A stretch of 10,715 bases of DNA from Chlamydiales bacterium (GTDB lineage Bacteria > Chlamydiota > Chlamydiia > Chlamydiales > FEN-1388): assembly GCA_021372185.1 (NCBI GenBank), contig JAJFUY010000098.1, positions 1-10,715 on the forward strand, read 5' to 3'. The position numbers and the translations under genes are program-made. Within the stretch, counting starts at the first letter, position 1. Every line of letters begins with the position of its first letter. Below, one piece after another: positions 1 through 5,748 of the stretch. Under the pieces are notes generated by a model. It was given only the letters and a program-made list of their open reading frames with translations. It was not told the origin of the DNA and ran no database searches.

Positions 1-458
1 AAGCAGTCAGCAAGGCCATGAGCTACCTGGTGTTTTTTGATGGTTCTATTGTTCAACGTTATGGTAGGCGATGGGAGGCCAAACGGGCCTCTATTAATGG
101 TAAGTGATGGCACAACAGCGTTAAGCTGTGCGTCAATAGCAATCCTGCCTGCGGGCACAAGACCACCAAAGGCAACATTGGCACCCAAGAGCTTTAATGG
201 GGTAACATACGTAAGCCCAAGTATGTCTAGCGATATTTTGGCTTTTACCTTCCCACTTACAAAGCCACCAAGAACAGAAGATTTGGCGTGTCCATTATGA
301 TGGTAGCAGTCGTTTCGTACATAAAAACCAGGTGGCGGCATATAGCCTGCTTTTGGGCCCATGTAGCCATTGAGATAGAGAGGAAAATCCCCTTGAGTAG
401 CAGCTAAGAGGCATGTAAGAGAAAGAAAACCAAAAATCAGTCGCGCCAGATACTGCAT
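1..458 (-). CDS. SphA / phenol_MetA_deg-type outer-membrane protein, N-terminal part (runs off window)
   Basis: This is an open reading frame on the minus strand from ATG at 458 to the window edge: 152 codons with no stop. It begins with a signal peptide: basic start MQYLAR, then a hydrophobic stretch at residues 7-20 ending LLAA. No convincing lipobox is seen. After it comes the pattern GYMPPPGFYVRN (about residues 38-49), followed by a segment like ITPxKxLGxNxxFG (TYVTPLKLLGANVAFGG, residues 83-99). Both are the hallmark of the SphA/phenol_MetA_deg family of outer-membrane beta-barrel proteins, often annotated as transporters. Family members are usually around 300 residues, so roughly half is missing to the left. 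The start is supported by GGAG (467-464 on the minus strand) five bases before the ATG. A TTGACA on the minus strand at 517-512 could be a -35 box, but no good -10 follows at normal spacing. The substrate cannot be told. The family call is from recognised motifs, not a search. Confidence 0.72.
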   Translation of the reverse strand, partial: MQYLARLIFGFLSLTCLLAATQGDFPLYLNGYMGPKAGYMPPPGFYVRNDCYHHNGHAKSSVLGGFVSGKVKAKISLDILGLTYVTPLKLLGANVAFGGLVPAGRIAIDAQLNAVVPSLTINRGPFGLPSPTITLNNRTIKKHQVAHGLADC

Positions 459-535
459 GAAAACTCCATCAAAATCATCAGAGGAGTTATCCTGAATATT
501 GTGCCAAAATTTGTCAACGAATTAGCGCGAAGTGT

Positions 536-562
536 AATAAAAAGGCCCACAACTTGTGGGCC
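536..562 (-). terminator. Hairpin with U-tract, reads leftward
   Basis: Positions 544-562 form a perfect inverted repeat, GGCCCACAA-C-TTGTGGGCC; in practice the stem is about 7-8 bp with a small loop. On the minus strand it is followed at once by TTTTT (543-539), so it has the form of an intrinsic terminator for leftward transcription. It stands upstream of the leftward SphA-like gene and no leftward gene ends just to its right. It may stop read-through from element 1 or from the GlsB gene further right. Confidence 0.6.
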
Positions 563-565
563 GTT

Positions 566-610
566 CCCCTACCCCTACCCCTGCCCCTGCCCGTGCCCTT
601 GCCCTTGCCC
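566..610. repeat. C-rich hexanucleotide tandem repeat (G-quadruplex-prone on the minus strand)
   Basis: Seven and a half hexamers lie in tandem: CCCCTA twice, CCCCTG twice, CCCGTG once, CCCTTG twice, then CCC. Neighbouring units are identical in pairs and drift along the array, as slippage and point mutation would produce. The minus strand has eight runs of three or four G separated by 2-3 bases, which fits the usual intramolecular G-quadruplex pattern. The tract sits between the leftward terminator and the left edge of element 1, which starts one base further on. No reading frame uses it. Confidence 0.85.
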
Positions 611-611
611 G

Positions 612-882
612 ATTTTGTATTTGTATTGGTATTAAGTGTGCCGTAGGTACACCTTATTATTAGCCCACTAGTGTAGCCACGAAGTGGCAAACTGTGGGAA
701 AGCGATATAATTAATATATGGAGCCACTTTAGTGGCGACTTAAGTCTTAAGATTGAATCGCCACTAAAGTGGCTCCAATGTATTTTTCATGGTGTCCCAC
801 AGTTTGCCACTTCGTGGCTACACTGGTGGGCTAATAATAATGTGTACCTACGGCACACTAAATACCAATACCAGTACAAAAT
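612..882. repeat. Long nested inverted repeat, element 1 (REPIN-like)
   Basis: The outer arms 612-699 and 795-882 are the same length (88 bases) and are reverse complements at 83 of 88 positions by hand alignment, without gaps. The inner arms 719-738 and 758-777 are perfect 20-bp complements. Between outer and inner arms lie unpaired linkers of 19 and 17 bases. Each arm also holds small hairpins of its own: GTGTGCC-GTA-GGTACAC (636-652), GCCAC-GAA-GTGGC (675-687) and GCCACT-TT-AGTGGC (723-736). The last two are preceded by GTAG and GGAG, the foot tetranucleotides known from REP sequences. The element has no coding capacity and no transposase. It shares its plan with element 2 at 1571-1782. 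It could act as a mobile REPIN/MITE-type element, a structured RNA, or a transcription barrier; the first is favoured. Confidence 0.85.
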
Positions 883-991
883 TTGATTATAGTGAATAGA
901 AAAAAGTACTACGAGTTTAGAAACGTATACATTAAAGTTCATGTATTGCCTCTTTCTTTTTATCCTAACAAAAAAGCAAATGTTTAAAAAG

Positions 992-1020
992 TTGAAATTA
1001 AGGTAGTCTTGTACAAAATA
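992..1020 (+). promoter_or_regulatory. Possible promoter of the acetyltransferase gene
   Basis: TTGAAA (992-997) is followed after 17 bases by AAAATA (1015-1020), a weak -10. TACAAA at 1012-1017 is nearer the consensus but the spacing of 14 is short. Either choice puts the transcript start close to the ATG at 1026. The rest of 883-1025 is AT-rich and shows nothing else I can name. Confidence 0.25.
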
Positions 1021-1025
1021 GGTTA

Positions 1026-1559
1026 ATGATGACAGCAGAAAGAATTGATTTTTCGCATGTGACGCGCGAAGCTGCCACGTGGAATGACTATCCTGTTATT
1101 CAGAACATGGGTCGCTTTTATGTGTATGATATGAGTGAGTACATGGGAAGTGAAGAGGGCTGGCAGATGCCGGAAGATGGGTTATATCAGTGTATTGACT
1201 TTAAAAAATACTGGCAAACTGATGGGGCATTCCCCTTTCTCATACGCTATAAGGGTGAATTAGCGGGTTTTGTTATTGTCGACAAAAAAGGAAGCGATGA
1301 CACGATCGACTTTAACATAGCCCAGTTTTATATTCTGAGAAAATTTAAAGGGAAGGGTTTGGGTGCCTTTGTTGCCCGCGAGTGTTTTGATGTCTTCAGA
1401 GGTGTATGGGAGGTCATGGTGATGCCGCAAAATACCGGCGCCTACCAGTTTTGGAACAAAACAATAACCGCCTACACTAATAACACAGCCACCCAATACA
1501 CCCGAAATGTTGCTCACCTAAACAACAGCCCAAAGAACATTTTTCGGTTTAAGTCATAA
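1026..1559 (+). CDS. GNAT-family N-acetyltransferase (COG5628-like)
   Basis: This is a 177-residue protein that would transfer an acetyl group from acetyl-CoA to an amine; the substrate is unknown. Motif A is visible as YILRKFKGKGLGAFVA (about residues 102-117), with the acetyl-CoA pyrophosphate-binding loop R/K-x-x-G-x-G-x-G at K106-G113. It is followed by the motif-B-like segment WEVMVMPQNTGAYQFW (128-143), where N136 and the AYxFW helix are typical. The strand, loop and 'WEV.V.P.N..A..FW' order resembles predicted acetyltransferases of the COG5628 group, and the length is normal for a single GNAT domain. There are two ATGs in a row (1026 and 1029); only a weak TAGG precedes them, so the exact start is uncertain. 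The gene stands alone, bracketed by palindromic elements 1 and 2. Its stop lies 11 bases before element 2, which may double as its terminator. Confidence 0.85.
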   Translation: MMTAERIDFSHVTREAATWNDYPVIQNMGRFYVYDMSEYMGSEEGWQMPEDGLYQCIDFKKYWQTDGAFPFLIRYKGELAGFVIVDKKGSDDTIDFNIAQFYILRKFKGKGLGAFVARECFDVFRGVWEVMVMPQNTGAYQFWNKTITAYTNNTATQYTRNVAHLNNSPKNIFRFKS

Positions 1560-1570
1560 GAAGTGATTTT

Positions 1571-1782
1571 TGTTTTAGAGCCCGCCAGGGCGATTGAACG
1601 GAGCCCACCGTGACCGTAGGGAACGGTGGGAAAGATATGAATAATGGCGGAGCCCGGCTAAGGGCGACTGAATCACGATATTCAATCGCCCTTAGCCGGG
1701 CTCTCGTGCATTTTTGCCTGTTCCCACCGTTCCCTAAGGTCACGGTGGGCTTCGTTCAGTCGTCCTATAGGACTCTAAAACA
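1571..1782. repeat. Long nested inverted repeat, element 2 (same family as element 1)
   Basis: The outer arms 1571-1632 and 1721-1782 (62 bases each) are reverse complements at 54 of 62 positions. The inner arms 1649-1673 and 1680-1704 match at 23 of 25, with a 6-base loop between them. Linkers of 16 bases separate outer from inner arms on both sides. Each arm holds an outer mini-hairpin (GCCC-GCCA-GGGC on the left; GTCC-TATA-GGAC on the right arm read on the minus strand), a middle stem CCCACCGT/ACGGTGGG, and an inner mini-hairpin GCCC/GGGC with a GGAG foot on the left. Order, spacing and short linker words (GTGGGAAAG, ATTTTT, CGACT, AATCGCC) match element 1 although the stems differ. It lies between the convergent acetyltransferase and GlsB genes, where it could stop transcription from both sides, but no U-tract follows. 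Confidence 0.87.
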
Positions 1783-1816
1783 GTTGGCAAAATATAGCTA
1801 TGAAGAGGAGTGTGGC

Positions 1817-2074
1817 TTATGCTGGGGGAGTTTTTTCGACGAATTTTTGGTAGATGAATAGGATGATCATGGCAGAGAACAGGGACATGAAAAAGCCTGC
1901 TTGTTGGCCTTGGGCGTACATGCCGGTATTTTCACCGATGAATTTGCCTAGGAAGGCGCCGCCGATGCCGAGTAGTGTTGTCATGATGAAGCCTGAAATG
2001 CTTCTTCCTGGTACTAGGGCTCTTGCAAATAGTCCTACAAAAAAGCCGATTACGATTGTTGCTACGATGCTCAT
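1817..2074 (-). CDS. GlsB/YeaQ/YmgE-family small membrane protein
   Basis: This is an 85-residue, strongly hydrophobic protein with three likely membrane helices: about residues 3-20, 28-46 and 59-76. The glycine-rich pattern GFFVGLFARALVPGR followed by GFIMTTLLGIGGAFLGKFIG matches the transglycosylase-associated protein family (PF04226), annotated as a stress-response membrane protein in many bacteria. Its molecular function is not firmly established, and length and topology are typical of the family. The start is well supported: AGAGGA on the minus strand (2084-2079) lies four bases before the ATG. A promoter candidate lies upstream, in the region shared with the divergent EEP gene. Element 2 begins 34 bases past the stop codon and may end its transcript. 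Confidence 0.9.
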   Translation of the reverse strand: MSIVATIVIGFFVGLFARALVPGRSISGFIMTTLLGIGGAFLGKFIGENTGMYAQGQQAGFFMSLFSAMIILFIYQKFVEKTPPA

Positions 2075-2104
2075 GGGTTCCTCTAAAGTTTAGTGTTTAG
2101 GCTT

Positions 2105-2133
2105 TATCTACCTGGTACGTTGATATTTAACAA
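2105..2133 (-). promoter_or_regulatory. Candidate sigma-70-type promoter of the GlsB-family gene
   Basis: On the minus strand, TTGTTA (2133-2128) and TAGATA (2110-2105) are separated by 17 bases, with the start codon 30 bases further on. The -35 matches the consensus at four of six positions and the -10 at three, so the call rests mainly on spacing and location. Confidence 0.4.
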
Positions 2134-2174
2134 CACAAACCCTGCACTCGCATAAAACAATTAGTTTATTGTAA

Positions 2175-2203
2175 TTGACCGATTTTAGTTTATTAACTAT
2201 TAT
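2175..2203 (+). promoter_or_regulatory. Sigma-70-type promoter of the EEP-fold gene
   Basis: TTGACC (2175-2180) and TATTAT (2198-2203) each match five of six consensus bases, with an ideal 17-base spacer. The transcript should start near 2210, giving an untranslated leader of about 20 bases before the ATG at 2231. That leader has no Shine-Dalgarno sequence. Confidence 0.65.
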
Positions 2204-2220
2204 AAATTTTAGTAGTTAAT
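2192..2220. promoter_or_regulatory. Inverted repeat over the -10 box, possible operator
   Basis: ATTAACTA (2192-2199) and TAGTTAAT (2213-2220) are perfect 8-base complements 13 bases apart. They lie on either side of the -10 box and the expected transcript start of the EEP gene. A second, smaller pair, CAATTA (2158-2163) and TAATTG (2172-2177), overlaps the -35. A dimeric repressor bound here would block the promoter. The region is very AT-rich, so chance pairing is possible. Confidence 0.35.
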
Positions 2221-2230
2221 TTGGTTATTT

Positions 2231-3073
2231 ATGCGAAATATAGTAGATTGTTCAACATCAACCACTTCTGTAATAATAAATGATCAAGTTTTGGCTTGTA
2301 AGTCTAGTGATCATTCCATACTTTCTTTTGTGTTTCAAGATAAAGTGCTTATTTCATCAAATGTGATGTGTTCTGGTGATTTATACCTAAACCGCACACA
2401 AAATGATGCCATACAGGGTAAAATTCACTTTGCAAACTCTTTTCGGATTGACCCACGAGACCCGCAAGGCCAACGCCAGCGTATTACTGCCCAGTTTAAT
2501 GAGCTAAAAAGAACGATAGTTGAGCAATCAACAGAAGAGCAAAAGCCCATCGTTGCCCTGCAGGAATTTCCTAAAAACCCACAGACGGGTCTTTTGGACT
2601 TTACAAGCCTTGTGGAGGATGAACTACCAGATTATACGCCCTATTTTGGAAATACCGAAGAAAACTGCCAGCAAAGCCAGCTTTGTATGCTGGTGCCAAA
2701 TGACTGCAAAGTTACTGAATTTGCTCAATCCAATGAAAGAATCCAGGTTTTATTCATAGACAACGTAGCCTATATGAACATACACCCAAGCCCACGCACG
2801 CAAGAAGAAAAATCTGGCCCAATTAACATTGACCCGTTCCAGTCAGGCTTAAAAACCCTCGCAAACCAGCTACTACAAGAAAAAAAATGCCGACAAATTC
2901 ATATTCTGGGTGACTGGAACCGTAAATACAAAGAACTAGAACCCTTCTGGGGCTCTAATAGCATACACTCCCCACCCAAACCTTGTCATCTCCCACCTGG
3001 CGGCTATGAAGACTCTGCTATGCCAAAGCCTATTGATCATTGCGTATCCATTGTTTCAATAGCGCCAACTTAA
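2231..3073 (+). CDS. Endonuclease/exonuclease/phosphatase (EEP) fold protein, possibly C-terminally shortened
   Basis: This 280-residue protein shows the catalytic signatures of the EEP superfamily (DNase I, sphingomyelinase and inositol-phosphatase relatives) in the right order: VLISSNVM with N44, ALQEF with the metal-binding E112, YMNIHPSP with N183 and H185, ILGDWN with D228 and N230, and KPIDHCVSI with D269-H270. Such enzymes use a metal ion to cut phosphodiesters or remove phosphates; the substrate here is unknown. Most members have a final Ser-Asp-His motif some way after an 'IDxI' segment. Here the protein stops ten residues after IDH, so either this IDH serves as the last motif or the end is missing. 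No signal peptide is evident. The start is the first ATG after a strong promoter, and no Shine-Dalgarno sequence is present. The gene converges on the 872-residue gene at a shared hairpin. Confidence 0.7.
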   Translation: MRNIVDCSTSTTSVIINDQVLACKSSDHSILSFVFQDKVLISSNVMCSGDLYLNRTQNDAIQGKIHFANSFRIDPRDPQGQRQRITAQFNELKRTIVEQSTEEQKPIVALQEFPKNPQTGLLDFTSLVEDELPDYTPYFGNTEENCQQSQLCMLVPNDCKVTEFAQSNERIQVLFIDNVAYMNIHPSPRTQEEKSGPINIDPFQSGLKTLANQLLQEKKCRQIHILGDWNRKYKELEPFWGSNSIHSPPKPCHLPPGGYEDSAMPKPIDHCVSIVSIAPT

Positions 3074-3074
3074 G

Positions 3075-3110
3075 AGATTGAGAATAAGATCAAGATTGAG
3101 ACTAAGAGCA
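3075..3110. repeat. Two-copy 18-bp tandem repeat
   Basis: Two adjacent 18-base units (3075-3092 and 3093-3110), both beginning AGATTGAGA, agree at 16 of 18 positions. They fill the gap between the EEP stop codon and the terminator hairpin. They are purine-rich on the plus strand. No role can be assigned. Confidence 0.6.
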
Positions 3111-3132
3111 AAATAGGCTGAAGCCTATTTTG
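3109..3132. terminator. Bidirectional terminator hairpin between convergent genes
   Basis: CAAAATAGGC and GCCTATTTTG pair over 10 bp around the loop TGAA. The outer part of the stem is A:T, so the RNA from either strand ends in a short U-run within the 3' stem arm. It lies 35 bases after the EEP stop. The stop codon of the leftward 872-residue gene (3127-3125) is inside the stem. Confidence 0.65.
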
Positions 3133-5743
3133 GGACGTAGATGCTCATTCTTCTGTAATCAGAATTAGGCTGTCGCACGGACAAGCCTTTTCTTTGTATG
3201 TAATAGCCCAAGGTGTGATCTGCATAGCTATATTCTATGCGTAGGGTTTGATGCGCTGGCGCTTCACTGTGGTTATCAGCCCAATTTAAGTCTCCAAGGC
3301 AAAAGGCTCTGGGGTGTCTTGCCTCTCGAGTGAGTGCCACTTCTATATCATAGGGGTCTAAAACAGCAGTTCCCATGTTATGTTGTAATAACGCCTTTCT
3401 TATTTGTTGGGCATATGTGCTAGGAGTGGTAGGGTCTCTATTCAAAGATTTGTAGAGTTCACGAAACGTAGCAGTGGTTACTTTAACATCTAACACCCGT
3501 AGAGTACGGGTAAGAAGTTCTTTTGACATCGTGACTTTAGAAAATTCTTGGTCGATAATTTCTGCTACTCTTCGAGGTGTGGTTGTTTTTTCAAGAAGTA
3601 TATCTTTTACCTCTCTAAAGGTGCGCTTTTCTTTGGCATCAAACCACTCTTCTAACTCATTGGAATCTACATAATTGTGTACCTGGGCAAGAAGTCTAAT
3701 AAAGAAAGTGTAAGAGATTTCAGTTTTTAATTTGCGTTTCGCCAAATCAAAAACGTTTGCTTGCACAAATTCTTTAAAACCAAAACTTGCAACGTTGAGT
3801 ACTTTCCAGCAGCTAGGTGTTATTGTCCAGGCATGATCATGAGATCCAAGTAAAAGTTTTGGAAATTGAGAGGCAGCTTTAAGTTGTACTGTCCGAAGTT
3901 GTGCAAAAAGATTTTCTAAAAATGCATAAGGCGTAGGAGATTGAGGCAGCTCAATACGAGATGCTGTAATTCCATACATAAGATTTAGCACTAATTGAGA
4001 ACAGCCACCTTTTTCTCCCAGTATAAGGACGTCGGCATTTTTTAGTACGTCTGCATGAATACCCAAATTTCTATGAATGTATGTTGCGCAAAAGGCTGCC
4101 ACTTGCTTTGAGAAGGATTCGGCGCTAATTGCTCTTACTATATTAAGATCAATCATTATTTTTTTAACAGCACCTCTTAGATCGGAAATTGTATGAAGAG
4201 GGATATACTTCTTGCCGTCAAACTGAAATACACGCGTTGAATACTGTAATAGTAAATAAAGGGCATTGCGACTCTCTTGAAAATGAATAAGGTCACTGCC
4301 GCTTTGATAGTTTCCGTTGCCAAGGCATGCTGTCTTTTCATAAGAGGGCTGAAACCAAAGTTCCGCTGACAGTCTCTTGCGCAAGAGATCAGCCTGTTCT
4401 CTTGAGAGGGTTTTTCCGATAGCAAACACGACGGCATTTACAAAAAGATTTTTTAAATCTGATGCTTTTATTGAATTGGCACTAGCAATTTCACATGCTG
4501 CTATATGCATCTTTACAAGAGCGTTATATTTATAGCCTGCAAACATGCCCGCTACGTAGGTTTTTTGGTCACTTGCTTTGTTTTCAGCAAGAACGTTTTC
4601 AAATGTTTTACTGATGGGTTGGGCAACTTCCTGTTTATCATCGCTTGGGCATGTAAGCTGCAGTGTCTCACATAGATGTTGAGCCGCTGTTGATTGTAGA
4701 AGTGCCTCTTTTGGCACAACAACATCCATATCTGAGGATGCACCAAGACGCGCTTGTAATACAGGTCTGATGGGGATATTGCTACCATCTATATGAAAAT
4801 ACCCCGTCTGTAGCCATTCAATCGTTTTTTGCAGCGTCTTATAGGGATGATTTTCTGTTGCGTAAATAAAAGCGCCTATAGCATAGCAGTTGCCTCTATC
4901 TTGCTGGCGAAGGTCGGTAAATAGTGCCATTAAGCAGTCTTGAAGCACTAATCTTGAATTGATTTCGCTATTGTGCGGCAGTTTAATATCAAAGCGGATG
5001 AGGTCTTTAAGCGTTTCGTGTACCTGCACCTTTTGGTTAAAGAATGTTTTATATTTGTCTTTTGCAAGCAATTCTTTTACAATGCTTAAAATGTGGTCTG
5101 TATGTTCTGGCTGAAGGTGCTGGACAATCAAAAGTCGCGGATTTGATAATAGTTCTTTTACTGCATGCAGCCCTCCCCTGTTAAACCTGTTTTTAGAGCT
5201 AGTTGTAAGTACCATGTTTGACAAGGCTCTGAGCAAATAGTGTGCAAAGCCTGAGGCAACATCAGACACTTGCATAGATGGCGCAAGTGTCTGTTGATAG
5301 TCTGTAGCTTCTTTGTGAAGTTCTTTTGCGCGATATTCTAAGAGATTAGGCACATCTTTAAGTGCGCTAAAATTTGTAGGGTCTTTATCAAGATAAAATA
5401 AAATGGTGCCAAGCTCTGCCATTTTTTGATTGTGCGGCAGTGTTGTTGCCAGGACATCACTTACAAAACCTCGCCAGTAATCACATAATTTTCGTGATTG
5501 ACAAGTGTGTATCACAGCCTCAATCTTTTCTACGGCTTCACGCAGCGTAAAAAAAGTGTTTTCTGGGTCAAATTGTGGTGGTTTATCAAGCTCACAGTGA
5601 TAAAGCTGTGACAAGGTAGGTTTTGCCACATCAACATCAGCATCACAAAAAGAGAGTTTTCTTGGCGCAATAGTGACAACACCGTCGAGCGCTGTTTTAG
5701 GTTTTAATGGGCTAACAAATTTTATTTGGGGCGATAAAGACAT
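3125..5743 (-). CDS. Large protein with papain-like cysteine-protease signature, putative effector
   Basis: This 872-residue protein has no signal peptide or membrane helix that I can see. Residues 280-290, QQDRGNCYAIG, closely resemble the papain active-site segment (Q...GSCWAF): a glutamine six residues before C286, then Gly-x-Cys-aromatic-Ala. Later, GSHDHAWTI contains H637 in a His-Ala-hydrophobic context, and FCLGDLNWAD offers D818 or N820 followed by W821, as in the papain Asn-Ser-Trp motif. The order Cys, His, Asn/Asp is therefore that of papain-like enzymes. However, the His-to-Asn distance of about 180 residues is far larger than in papain, so the triad is a hypothesis. The rest is unrecognised and looks largely helical. 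The start codon follows the stop of the 711-residue gene after 5 bases, with no Shine-Dalgarno sequence, so translation is probably coupled. It is the last gene of the leftward block and ends in a terminator hairpin. Confidence 0.55.
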   Translation of the reverse strand: MSLSPQIKFVSPLKPKTALDGVVTIAPRKLSFCDADVDVAKPTLSQLYHCELDKPPQFDPENTFFTLREAVEKIEAVIHTCQSRKLCDYWRGFVSDVLATTLPHNQKMAELGTILFYLDKDPTNFSALKDVPNLLEYRAKELHKEATDYQQTLAPSMQVSDVASGFAHYLLRALSNMVLTTSSKNRFNRGGLHAVKELLSNPRLLIVQHLQPEHTDHILSIVKELLAKDKYKTFFNQKVQVHETLKDLIRFDIKLPHNSEINSRLVLQDCLMALFTDLRQQDRGNCYAIGAFIYATENHPYKTLQKTIEWLQTGYFHIDGSNIPIRPVLQARLGASSDMDVVVPKEALLQSTAAQHLCETLQLTCPSDDKQEVAQPISKTFENVLAENKASDQKTYVAGMFAGYKYNALVKMHIAACEIASANSIKASDLKNLFVNAVVFAIGKTLSREQADLLRKRLSAELWFQPSYEKTACLGNGNYQSGSDLIHFQESRNALYLLLQYSTRVFQFDGKKYIPLHTISDLRGAVKKIMIDLNIVRAISAESFSKQVAAFCATYIHRNLGIHADVLKNADVLILGEKGGCSQLVLNLMYGITASRIELPQSPTPYAFLENLFAQLRTVQLKAASQFPKLLLGSHDHAWTITPSCWKVLNVASFGFKEFVQANVFDLAKRKLKTEISYTFFIRLLAQVHNYVDSNELEEWFDAKEKRTFREVKDILLEKTTTPRRVAEIIDQEFSKVTMSKELLTRTLRVLDVKVTTATFRELYKSLNRDPTTPSTYAQQIRKALLQHNMGTAVLDPYDIEVALTREARHPRAFCLGDLNWADNHSEAPAHQTLRIEYSYADHTLGYYIQRKGLSVRQPNSDYRRMSIYVPK

Positions 5744-5748
5744 ATGAA

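Noticed and set aside
37..300. Rightward 87-codon open frame
   Set aside because: It lies antisense to the SphA-like gene, whose minus-strand frame has a signal peptide and family motifs. This frame shows neither.
612..882. CRISPR array or tRNA cluster in the repeat-rich region
   Set aside because: There are no regularly spaced direct repeats with unique spacers and no tRNA-like cloverleaf with CCA end; the repeats are inverted and nested.
1571..1782. Element 2 as an ordinary intrinsic terminator
   Set aside because: It is far longer and more complex than a terminator, has no U-tract on either side, and shares its plan with element 1, which does not follow a gene. Blocking transcription could still be a side effect.
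1549..1861. Open frames on both strands across 1549-1861
   Set aside because: They consist mostly of element 2 read through, with mirror-image peptides from the two arms, so they reflect the palindrome rather than coding.
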